Source: Paracoccus chinensis (lineage in GTDB: Bacteria > Pseudomonadota > Alphaproteobacteria > Rhodobacterales > Rhodobacteraceae). From it: a stretch of DNA of 33,342 nt. The notes beneath the pieces are model-generated. The model saw only the letters and a program-made list of their open reading frames with translations, was not told the origin of the DNA and did no database searches. The position numbers were made by a program, and so were the translations under genes. The DNA lies in NCBI RefSeq assembly GCF_900102885.1, contig NZ_FNGE01000022.1, positions 1 to 33,342 of the forward strand, written 5' to 3'. Each line of letters begins with the position of its first letter. The first letter of the stretch is position 1. This document shows, in pieces, positions 17,672 through 24,588 of this stretch.

Positions 17672-18682
17672 ATGTCGGGATTGCGCCGCAGGCTGCCGCC
17701 GCTGACCGCGCTGGTGACCTTCGAGTCCGCGGCGCGGCTGCGCAGCTTCACCCGCGCCGCGGCCGAGCTTGGGGTGACGCAGGCTGCCGTCAGTCGCCAG
17801 ATCCACCTGCTGGAGGACATGCTGGGTTTCCCGGTCTTCCGCCGCCTGCACCGCCGCATCGAGTTGACGGAAAAGGGGCAGACGCTTGCGAACGCGGCCA
17901 GCACCGCGCTGACGCTGGTGGCCGATGCCATCGCCGAGGTCAGCGAAAGCTCGGCGCAGGACGAACTGGTGATCTCGGCCTCGGTAGGCTTCTCGCATTT
18001 CTGGCTGCTGCCTCGCATCTCGCGCTTCACCCGCGAGCACCCCGGCATCAAGCTGCGCATCATCGCGCAGGACGAGTTCGTGGACCTCGGCCGTGGTGAG
18101 GTGGATGTTACAATTCGTTATGGAAACGGCCTCTGGCCCGACGGCCGCTCGATCCTGCTGTTCCGCGACGAGGTGTATCCGATCTGCAGCCCCGACTACC
18201 TGCATGCGCACGGGCCCATCGACGACTTGGACCAGCTCGTCCGGCATTCGCTGATCATGCACCAGTCCTACGACCCCGTGTGGACCGGGTGGGAGGCCTG
18301 GCTGTCGGCCTTCGGCGCCGAGATGCCCAAGCGCGGCGCGCAGATGGTCTGCAGTTCCTTTACCGATTCCATCTATGCGGCGCTGGCGGGCCAGGGGATC
18401 TCGCTGGGCTGGGCGCGGCTGATCCCGGACCTGATCGAGCAGCGGCGGCTCGTGCGCCTGACGCCCCATGTCGCCCAAACCAGCGACGGCTATCACGTTG
18501 TCCTGCCGCACAAGGGCAAGCCCAAGCAGGTGACGGAACTGTTCCTGGCTTGGCTGTCCGGCATGGCGCGCGAGGCCGAGGCCGGATGGGCGGGCGCGGC
18601 AGCAGTCTCTGGTGTGATGCATGAGCGTGGAGGAGAGGACGATGACGAACACCCGCAGCCCGGAACTGCAGCGGCTCCTTGA
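17672..18682 (+). CDS. LysR-family regulator (GcvA-like)
   Basis: The 336-residue protein begins with a LysR helix-turn-helix (LTALVTFESAARLRSFTRAAAELGV with QAAVSRQIHLLEDMLG, residues about 10-60). The effector-binding domain follows (LVISASVGFSHFWLLPRISRF, then DVTIRYGNG). The RYG phrase and 'PPLTAL' opening are typical of the GcvA/TrpI-like subgroup. The C-terminal 13 codons overlap the next gene, whose Shine-Dalgarno lies inside lysR. Divergence from the Rieske oxygenase operon suggests that it activates that operon in the presence of a betaine, and that it is co-transcribed with the cupin and the P5C-reductase-like gene. Confidence 0.9.
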   Translation: MSGLRRRLPPLTALVTFESAARLRSFTRAAAELGVTQAAVSRQIHLLEDMLGFPVFRRLHRRIELTEKGQTLANAASTALTLVADAIAEVSESSAQDELVISASVGFSHFWLLPRISRFTREHPGIKLRIIAQDEFVDLGRGEVDVTIRYGNGLWPDGRSILLFRDEVYPICSPDYLHAHGPIDDLDQLVRHSLIMHQSYDPVWTGWEAWLSAFGAEMPKRGAQMVCSSFTDSIYAALAGQGISLGWARLIPDLIEQRRLVRLTPHVAQTSDGYHVVLPHKGKPKQVTELFLAWLSGMAREAEAGWAGAAAVSGVMHERGGEDDDEHPQPGTAAAP

Positions 18683-19250
18683 CGTGACCCTTGAGGTCCT
18701 GACCCGGCGCGCGCCGGGAGAGGAGGCCCGCGCCTCGCTGCGCCGGATCGCCGCTGCCGCCGGACGGGTCGAGCCGCAGCGCGAGGCTCCGGGCAGCCGC
18801 CAGCCCGTCTGCGAGCACCTCGGCCTGATGCTGGACTCGCTCTCGGCCCACCCCGACCTCGGCCCCCTGGCGCAGGCCTTTCGCGCGGTCGAGCCGGCGC
18901 TGGATTGGCGGCCCCGAGGCACTAACGAGACGGCCAGCGCAAACTTCCCGACCTCGCATGCGAATGCCGTCTTCGTCGGCCCGGGCGGGATCGAGCGGCG
19001 CAACGACATCTGGATTGGTGTGTCGCTTCTGGCGCCGCATGTGCGCTATCCCGACCACGACCACGCGCCCGAGGAAACCTACCTCGTCCTTTCCAACGGC
19101 GAGTTCCGGCAAGAGGACGGGGACTGGTTCTCGCCCGGTGTCGGCGGGTCCTTCTACAACACGCCGGGCATCCAGCACGCGATGCGATCCGGCGATACGC
19201 CGCTGCTGGCGCTCTGGGCCTTGTGGAACGACCGCGCGGTTGCGGCGTGA
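18642..19250 (+). CDS. DMSP-lyase-family cupin (DddQ-like)
   Basis: The 202-residue protein ends in a cupin barrel. The metal and catalytic pattern is complete: Tyr136, His139, His141, Glu145 and Tyr147 in RYPDHDHAPEETYLVL, and His179 in YNTPGIQHAMRSG. The spacing Y-x2-H-x-H-x3-E-x-Y-x31-H is, as I recall, that of DddQ, which cleaves dimethylsulfoniopropionate to dimethyl sulfide and acrylate; length is also that of DddQ. The start ATG 18642 has GGAGGAGAGG upstream and overlaps the lysR end by 41 bp. No acrylate-processing gene is nearby, and the cluster otherwise handles N-betaines. The true substrate may therefore be DMSP or a related onium compound. Function is inferred from motif and context. 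Confidence 0.75.
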   Translation: MTNTRSPELQRLLDVTLEVLTRRAPGEEARASLRRIAAAAGRVEPQREAPGSRQPVCEHLGLMLDSLSAHPDLGPLAQAFRAVEPALDWRPRGTNETASANFPTSHANAVFVGPGGIERRNDIWIGVSLLAPHVRYPDHDHAPEETYLVLSNGEFRQEDGDWFSPGVGGSFYNTPGIQHAMRSGDTPLLALWALWNDRAVAA

Positions 19251-20035
19251 GGGTCGGCATCATTGGAGCCACCGGCTGGCTTGGTTCGGCGCTGGGCGGG
19301 CAGCTTCTTGCGCGAGGGATGCTCGGGCCGGCCGAGCTGGTGCTGCTGAACCGCAGCGGTCCCGGGACGGACTACCACGGCCATGCGGATGTGACATGGG
19401 CGCGGGACGTGGACGAGCTGGTCGCCTGCAGCGATATCGTGGTGGTCTCGGTCCGGCCTCAGGACTGGCCAGCGCTGAAGCTGATGGTGCCCGGCCAATT
19501 GGTGGTGTCCTTCATGGCCGGCACAAGGCTTGCCCGGCTTGCTGGCTGCCGGGGAAGAATCGTGAGGGCGATGCCGAATGCGGCAGCTGAGATCGGCCGA
19601 TCCTACTCCCCCTGGATCGCTGGTTCGGGTGTGACCGACGCGGATCGGGCGGCAGTCCGATGGCTGCTGTCGGCGATCGGCAGCGAAGACGAGCTGCAAG
19701 AGGAAAGCCATCTCGACCTGATGACCGCCGTGCCCGGTTCGGGCACCGCCTATCCGGCGCTCCTTGCCACGGCGCTGGCCGACTTCCTGCGGGCCAACGG
19801 CATTGCAGAGGCTGTCGCTTGGCGTGCGGCCGAAGCCGTGATCTGCGACGCGCCCCAGGTTCTGGCCGGGCGGATCAGCCAGGCGCCCGAAATAATCGAG
19901 GCTTATCTTGCCTATGAAGGCACCACGGCTGCAGGCATCAATGCAGCGCGATCTGCAGGTTTCGTCTCGGGACTTCAAGCCGCTTTGAAAGCGGCCGTCA
20001 TAAAGGCCCACCACATGGATGGTGCTGAGCCCTGA
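19247..20035 (+). CDS. Pyrroline-5-carboxylate reductase-like (ProC family) protein
   Basis: The 262-residue protein starts at the GTG at 19247, overlapping the cupin stop as GTGA. The N-terminal Rossmann fold opens VRVGIIGATGWLGSALGGQL. The family phrases VVVSVRPQDW, RAMPNAAAEIG and the dimerisation-domain TAVPGSGTAYPALL are present. ProC reduces pyrroline-5-carboxylate to proline. The nucleotide motif here is GATGWLG rather than the usual GxGxxG/A, and the catalytic-domain GPAY is GTAY, so substrate preference may differ. As a coupled gene in a betaine cluster it could act on an imino acid arising from proline betaine or on an N-methylated analogue; that is inference. Confidence 0.75.
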   Translation: MRVGIIGATGWLGSALGGQLLARGMLGPAELVLLNRSGPGTDYHGHADVTWARDVDELVACSDIVVVSVRPQDWPALKLMVPGQLVVSFMAGTRLARLAGCRGRIVRAMPNAAAEIGRSYSPWIAGSGVTDADRAAVRWLLSAIGSEDELQEESHLDLMTAVPGSGTAYPALLATALADFLRANGIAEAVAWRAAEAVICDAPQVLAGRISQAPEIIEAYLAYEGTTAAGINAARSAGFVSGLQAALKAAVIKAHHMDGAEP

Positions 20036-20209
20036 AACCGGATCGCTCGAGGCTGGAGTTCTCCGGCTGGAATAGGAGCGGAAGCGTATCCTCCGGCCGC
20101 AGCGGGCAGCATCCCGAACGGATCATGCAAGGGTTCGGTGGCATTCCGCAGATTAATGCACACGCCGGGTATGACCACCCATTGCGCCCGACCGGCTCTG
20201 ACCCGGCAT
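20036..20209. other. Junction between betaine cluster and island
   Basis: These 174 bases have no gene I can support and no clear terminator. Sequence composition is ordinary. The junction with the dnaE2 remnant lies at its right side, so it may contain the left boundary of the accessory island. Confidence 0.35.
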
Positions 20210-20801
20210 CCAGCTGGAGACTTGGCCTCCCTTCAACCTATGCGCTGCAGCCGCAGGTCGTCGAGGACTACGCCCGCTCTCCTTGCGCGACCACCCCGGG
20301 GCCTTCCTGCGCGGGGACCTCCGCCGGCGCGGGATCGTCCTTTGCACTGATGCCATGCAGTCCCGCAACGGCCGCTGGCTCGAGGCCGCCGGGATCGTCC
20401 TCGTCCGCCAGTGCCCGGGCTCGGCCAAGGGCGTCATCTTCCTCACCCTCGAGGACGAGACCGGCATCGCCAATCTCGTGGTCTGGACCAGGGTCTTCGA
20501 GGCCCATCGCCGCATCATCCTTGCCGCCCCCATGATCGCGGTGAAGGCCCGCGTCCAGCGCGAGGGCGAGGTCGTGCATCTCGTGATCTACAGGATCACC
20601 GATCTGTCACGGGAGCTGGCCAGCGTGGGGATGCGCGAGGGGAGCTTTCCCCTGCCCCACGGCCGCGGCGACGAGTTCCACCATGGCTTGTCCGGACCCG
20701 ATCCCCGTGGTCGTCAGCCCGCCGGACCACGCCCCCGCGACATGTATGTCCGCGACCTGCATCTCGACACGATCCGGGTGAAGCCGCGGGACTTCCGGTG
20801 A
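20210..20801 (+). pseudogene. dnaE2: Error-prone DNA polymerase DnaE2 (ImuC), C-terminal remnant
   Basis: Only about the last 195 residues of the roughly 1,080-residue polymerase remain. The piece starts near YALQPQVVEDYA, shifts frame once at about 20277 (one base lost in CGC-TCT) and continues as LRDHPGAFLRGDLRRRGIV, the OB-fold stretch RQCPGSAKGVIFLTLEDETGIANLVVW, and the family's typical ending RPRDMYVRDLHLDTIRVKPRDFR (read here in two pieces, RPRDMYVRDLHLD and TIRVKPRDFR). The N-terminal PHP and polymerase domains are absent. It cannot be a functional polymerase and looks like debris carried at the edge of an integrated element. No imuA or imuB is next to it. Confidence 0.85.
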
Positions 20802-21107
20802 AGGGAAGCAAACAACATCCGCGATGACCATCCCACGCCCGGTTGCTCCCGGCTCTCCGACCCATGCTTGAACGGTTCCAGGACGCCTTGCGCAGGCCGC
20901 GACGGCCTTCCGATATCCCGGTTTCCCGCCCCGAGCCAATGCGGCAGCGCACTGCCTCTTGGCAGCCGGATACCCGGCAGCCGGGATCATTGGCGGTTCC
21001 GCAGCAGATTGGATGGCAGTTTCGCATGGATCAGGCCTCGGTCGATTGCACCTGAGGAAACTCTAGCGGCGGCTCGTGAAAACCGAAACCGAGGCGCTGA
21101 TCGCCAA

Positions 21108-21400
21108 TGTGGATAACCTGCCATCCTTCCGGCCCGCCGCCTTGGCGTAACAGGCCCCGTAACACATTCGTTACGCTAAAATCTTTCATTTACAATGCTG
21201 TAAAAGCGTAACGCCCGTAACGCCGGAGAAGAAAATCATATGCCCGCGTATGCGCGTATGTGTGTGCGCGCGTATGCGTGTGTGCGTGTGTGCGTGTATG
21301 TATGTATATGTGTTACGTTGTTACGTATTAAATTATTTTCATCCTTATTCAATAACTTGGATGTATCAGGCGGCGTAACGCAAGCGTAACGGGTGTTACG
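21108..21400. other. Putative replication origin (iteron array, DnaA box, AT-rich stretch)
   Basis: A perfect DnaA box, TTATCCACA, lies on the minus strand at 21108-21116. Ten copies of CGTAAC or its complement GTTACG follow: forward at 21146, 21158, 21207, 21216, 21374 and 21385; reverse at 21170, 21312, 21320 and 21395. Between them lie a 69-base alternating pyrimidine-purine tract and an AT-rich stretch (21318-21355, TATTAAATTATTTTC region) that could unwind. The combination resembles an iteron-regulated oriV. No replication initiator gene is recognised next to it, so regulatory repeats for a chromosomal element are an alternative. Confidence 0.5.
21245..21313. repeat. 69-nt strictly alternating pyrimidine-purine tract
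   Basis: Every odd position is C or T and every even position G or A from 21245 to 21313, made of CG, TG and TA steps. Such tracts can adopt left-handed Z-DNA under negative supercoiling. It sits in the middle of the CGTAAC repeat array. Confidence 0.9.
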
Positions 21401-21617
21401 GGGTTGACAGGTGACCGTGCCATCACGGGATCCGCCTCCCCAATTCCAGGTTGCGAAATGAAATAGGTGCGTCCACCTTTATCCAACCAACTGAATTGTT
21501 GAGACTTCATTGTCAGGAATTTCTCGCCATCCATGCAGATGACGATCTGTCCGGAGCCTCTTCAGGACCGGATATGGCCTACTGCTCTGTAGGCACACTG
21601 CCACTCGGCCGGGCTGC

Positions 21618-23918
21618 TCACATGCCCAGTCGCATCCCGTCATCGTCCTGGCAGATCTCGGTCTCGTCGGGCAGGGTGGGGTCATCGACAGGGTCATCGG
21701 TAGACGGCGACGGGACCACTTCGTCCGCGGCCTCTCTCACCCACGCGCTGCCGCCCATGTCGCCAGACTGTCGGATCATCGGATGAGCGGCGAAGGCCGT
21801 TCCGGCCGACGGGAACTCCTGCAACTCTCCGCCGGGGAGGGGTTCGAAGCCAAGGTCCCGCACAAGGGCAGCGATCAGGGTCAGCAATCGTCTCTGCTGG
21901 GCCGGAGCAAGCGGAGTCACGTCCTGGAGCACGATCCTGTCCCGCAGCAAATCCAGGCGGATCACGCGGGACTCGTAACGCAGACCGCCGGGGATGATCC
22001 GGAGCCGGGCCTGGGGGATCGGCATGGCGTTCCGGAAGCGTTCCCCGGCCCGCAGCAGAACGATCAGGCGCGGCGCATTGCCTAGTCCCGGAGTAGGTCG
22101 AGGAACTCCTCCATGCGTCCCTGCAACTTGTCCCTGCCCCGCTCCTGGTAGTCGAGGCGCTGCCCCAGCGCTCTCACTTGGCTGGACAGACCGTTCAGAC
22201 CTGCTTCCTGCGCCTGCAGTCGCGGGCCAATAGCCTGGAGATGTTCCGTCGTGGTCTCCAGCCCTGTGGCGATCCTCTCCATCACCGCGGAGAGCGCCTC
22301 GATCTGCCCTTCCACGGCCCGATCCGAGTTCTGCAGGAGCGCCAGCATGGCCGTCAGCAGCGGCTCGAGATGCCGCATCGCGAGCACCAGGTCCTCCGCC
22401 AGTTCTTCGGGGCTTGCTTGTCCAGTCGTCATCCAGTTTCTCCAGTCGGGTTGCAGTCTGCTCCAGACGGGCCAAGCGTCCGGGAGGCACAGCTCCGGCC
22501 ACGGCTGCCCGGACCCGCAGCGGCTTCAGGCGGGCCGCGAGCGGCACGAGAACGGCGGCCAGCCGGCTCAGGCGCGCGGCGAGGCCGGCAGGGCCAGATA
22601 GGCGGCGAGCGAGTCCGACAAGCTGATGATCCCGCTCTCTTGGGAGCGGAGCTGCGCCTCCAACTCGTCGTTCCGTGCCTCCAGGGTGCGCATCCTTTCC
22701 TCCAATGACGCGAGCCGCTCCATCTGCGCGCGTTCGATCCTGTCCAGCAGGTCGAGGATGTGACGGTCCATCGGGCTGGGGTTGGGCAGGGACATGCAGG
22801 CTCTCCTGATATGTGTCGGCCAGAGGGAGGGCGAGATGATGGCGCGCCGGGATCAGCCGGCGGGTGGCCGCAGGATCAGCAGCCGCCCATGCGGCAAGAT
22901 CAAGCTCTTCACGCTGCCATGCCTCCTGCCCATAACGTGCCACGTTGTAGTCCGCCCGGCGGCGCCATGCTTCGCGAAATCGCGCCGGGGCTTCCTTCAG
23001 CTCGGCGGCCCGCGCCGCCCTCTCGGCTGGGGTCGGCGGCGAGAGGACGAAGCCCTTGTCAAAGAGCGGCCCTCGCAGCCGCAAGCGCTCCGCAAGCGGC
23101 GCGCCCGGGCTCCTCCCGATCGTGATTGCGCCGCGCTGCTGATGGAGGATCGCGAGTCCTTTCGCTTCAAGCAGGGGCGCAAGATACCCCTCGGCCTCCT
23201 CGCTGGTCCGGATCTCCCCGGCCATGACCGCGGCCTCAAGGGCTTCGATCAGTGCCATCCGCGCATCGGGATCGGGCTCCAACCCCGCGCGGCGCATCTC
23301 GGCGGCGCGCTTGCTCATGATGTCGGGCGGGGTGAAGATGCGCCGACGCGCAGGGTCCAGGGGATCCGCCCAGCCGTGGCGGGCATTCACCAGGTCCTGT
23401 AACGCCATCCACGCCCTCAGTGACCGCTCCGCGTCGCCGGGTGGATGCGGATTGTGGCTCCTCAGCCGCCCATCGGCACGGACCACCGCGCGCGGCAGCA
23501 CCACGTTGACTTCCAGGCGACCGGTATGCGTGTGGGTCGTGACGTAGCGCGCGGGCCGCGACCGCTCGGGAATACCGGCCCAAGCCAGAGCGAAAACCAG
23601 TTGCAGGGTCAGGTCCACCTGCCCTCTCAGCACCGGATCTCCAGCATTGAAAGCGGCGCAATCCACGTCCCCTGCGGCGAAGGACAGGACGAAGCTCGTG
23701 TATTTCCGCTCGAATGGCAGGATCGACAGCACCTGGCGCAACGTATCGTCACGACCGCAGAGAACCTCGGGCCGGGGATCGCGCAGAACCGGCTCTCGCA
23801 CCCCGCCAATCTCCTTCATGACGACCGGGGCATCCATGTAGCGCGTCAGCGGCAGGTAGCGGTCGGCGCCGCGCCGCGCGCTGTCATTGTCGTGATAGGA
23901 GGCGAAGGAGATCAGCAC
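21618..23918 (-). CDS. Mobilization relaxase (MOB-HEN, ColE1 MbeA-like)
   Basis: The gene starts at a GTG (23918) that overlaps the mobC stop by 7 bp and encodes 766 residues. The nicking domain is at the N-terminus: a candidate catalytic Tyr21 in GADRYLPL and the metal-binding triad His129, Glu136, Asn138 in THTHTGRLEVNVV. That H-x6-E-x-N spacing is the one I recall for ColE1 MbeA (His97, Glu104, Asn106), unlike the three-His motif of most relaxases. Residues from about 375 on are low-complexity Ala/Arg/Gly/Pro-rich where two other genes overlap in another frame, and regain ordinary composition near the C-terminus (RLRIIPGGLRYESRVIRLDL). Family proteins nick oriT and lead the strand to the recipient. 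Confidence 0.78.
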   Translation of the reverse strand: MLISFASYHDNDSARRGADRYLPLTRYMDAPVVMKEIGGVREPVLRDPRPEVLCGRDDTLRQVLSILPFERKYTSFVLSFAAGDVDCAAFNAGDPVLRGQVDLTLQLVFALAWAGIPERSRPARYVTTHTHTGRLEVNVVLPRAVVRADGRLRSHNPHPPGDAERSLRAWMALQDLVNARHGWADPLDPARRRIFTPPDIMSKRAAEMRRAGLEPDPDARMALIEALEAAVMAGEIRTSEEAEGYLAPLLEAKGLAILHQQRGAITIGRSPGAPLAERLRLRGPLFDKGFVLSPPTPAERAARAAELKEAPARFREAWRRRADYNVARYGQEAWQREELDLAAWAAADPAATRRLIPARHHLALPLADTYQESLHVPAQPQPDGPSHPRPAGQDRTRADGAARVIGGKDAHPGGTERRVGGAAPLPRERDHQLVGLARRLSGPAGLAARLSRLAAVLVPLAARLKPLRVRAAVAGAVPPGRLARLEQTATRLEKLDDDWTSKPRRTGGGPGARDAASRAAADGHAGAPAELGSGRGRADRGALRGDGEDRHRAGDHDGTSPGYWPATAGAGSRSERSVQPSESAGAAPRLPGAGQGQVAGTHGGVPRPTPGLGNAPRLIVLLRAGERFRNAMPIPQARLRIIPGGLRYESRVIRLDLLRDRIVLQDVTPLAPAQQRRLLTLIAALVRDLGFEPLPGGELQEFPSAGTAFAAHPMIRQSGDMGGSAWVREAADEVVPSPSTDDPVDDPTLPDETEICQDDDGMRLGM
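22082..22432 (-). CDS. Second overprinted coiled-coil protein inside the relaxase gene (MbeB-like position)
   Basis: The 116-residue frame starts at the ATG at 22432 with GGAG 7 nt upstream, again inside the relaxase gene and in another frame. Content is helical and acidic (SPEELAEDLVLAMRHLEPLL, TGLETTTEHLQAIGPRLQAQE, KLQGRMEEFLDLLRD). The overlapping relaxase frame here looks like a shadow rather than a folded domain. The order mobC, relaxase, small gene, small gene follows the ColE1 mbe region. Role in mobilization is inferred from that organisation. Confidence 0.65.
   Translation of the reverse strand: MTTGQASPEELAEDLVLAMRHLEPLLTAMLALLQNSDRAVEGQIEALSAVMERIATGLETTTEHLQAIGPRLQAQEAGLNGLSSQVRALGQRLDYQERGRDKLQGRMEEFLDLLRD
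22568..22795 (-). CDS. Small coiled-coil protein inside the relaxase gene (MbeD-like position)
   Basis: The 75-residue frame lies wholly inside the relaxase gene in a different frame. The ATG at 22795 has GGAG exactly 7 nt upstream. The protein is a long heptad-rich helix (ILDLLDRIERAQMERLASL, then RMRTLEARNDELEAQLRSQ). In this stretch the relaxase frame reads as Arg/Pro/Gly-rich filler. ColE1 carries mbeB and mbeD inside mbeA the same way, so this is likely a relaxosome or mobilization helper. No homology call is possible by eye. Confidence 0.65.
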   Translation of the reverse strand: MSLPNPSPMDRHILDLLDRIERAQMERLASLEERMRTLEARNDELEAQLRSQESGIISLSDSLAAYLALPASPRA

Positions 23919-24280
23919 TCGACGTCTTCCTCGGCATCGTTCGTGTCTGCCCTACCCCCGGCACTCTGCCGCAGCGATAATTCGACACCGCGGAGCGCCA
24001 GCAACAGCCCTGCCACGTCCTGCGTGGACAACGGCGCGGCCATGACCTGCCAGGCGATCTCCTCCAGCCGGGCCTCGATCCCGGCCAGGAGCCGCACGAC
24101 GTGCTCCCGGTCTCCGCGCCGGACCAGCCGGGTCTGCCGTGTGCAGGCCAGGATATAGTCGTTGATGCTGAGCCCGGCCTCCCGTGCCGCGGCGGTGATG
24201 GCGGCCCGCTCGGCCGTGGTCACGTTCAGCACCTGCCATTTGGACCGCTTTTCTTCCGGCGATTTCCTTGGCCGTGGCAT
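23912..24280 (-). CDS. mobC: MobC-like relaxosome accessory protein (ribbon-helix-helix)
   Basis: The 122-residue protein starts at the ATG at 24280 behind a G-rich Shine-Dalgarno (GGGGGGCGG). Its N-terminal basic stretch MPRPRKSPEEKRSKWQVLNV leads into TAAEREAGLSINDYILACTRQ-like helices (TAERAAITAAAREAGLSIND is visible), the pattern of MobC/MbeC-type ribbon-helix-helix proteins. These bind next to oriT and help the relaxase open the DNA. The stop overlaps the relaxase GTG by 7 bp, so both are co-translated. The 5' flank (24281-24588) is the expected place for oriT. Confidence 0.8.
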   Translation of the reverse strand: MPRPRKSPEEKRSKWQVLNVTTAERAAITAAAREAGLSINDYILACTRQTRLVRRGDREHVVRLLAGIEARLEEIAWQVMAAPLSTQDVAGLLLALRGVELSLRQSAGGRADTNDAEEDVEC

Positions 24281-24588
24281 CCGCCCCCCTGTCTGACGCA
24301 GCATTCAGCACCGCCAGGGGTTTATCGCCCTACCCGGTGAAAATCCCAACTGCACTCGACAGGTTTTGTGGATACCAGCGGGGGAGACTTGCTCAGGAGC
24401 CTACCACGGAGGCGAAGCAGGGCCCCGCACGGGACACCGAGCCGGGTCCTGTGAAAGCCCGATAGCCAAGCCTTCCCGATCACCAGCCGCCTGTCCTGCT
24501 CGGAAGGTTGTCCACAATGGTCTGCTCTGGCTGACCTGAATTTTTCAGGACGACGGACTATGATCATCCGGGCCACGTTCGCACCAGG
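24281..24588. other. Divergent spacer, likely oriT and promoters
   Basis: The spacer of 308 bases separates mobC (minus) from an unknown plus-strand gene. It contains a CCTGAA-TTT-TTCAGG hairpin (24535-24549), a CCCG-CA-CGGG dyad near 24426, and TTGTCCACAA (24508-24517), a DnaA-box-like sequence. Position next to mobC and the relaxase makes it the best candidate for oriT, but I see no known nick-site consensus. Confidence 0.4.

Larger units (their letters stand above)
20802..21617. other. Gene-free 816-base region holding the origin-like array
   Basis: No convincing gene is seen. The left part (20802-21100) is GC-rich with no recognised product and a short CCCGGC-AG-CCGGG-like dyad near 20970-20985. 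The central part (21108-21400) carries a DnaA box, repeats and an AT-rich stretch and is listed separately. The right part (21401-21617) contains a minus-strand 61-codon frame (21349-21534) whose C-terminus is made from the repeats; I do not call it. Confidence 0.6.

Noticed and set aside
20843..21055. Plus-strand 70-codon frame after the dnaE2 remnant
   Set aside because: Gln/Pro/Arg-rich, no motif, no ribosome-binding site; looks like chance in GC-rich DNA.
21349..21534. Minus-strand 61-codon frame next to the repeat array
   Set aside because: Its C-terminus is made of the CGTAAC repeats (PVTPVTLAL), it has no recognised motif and no convincing ribosome-binding site; it might be a remnant of a replication gene but cannot be supported.
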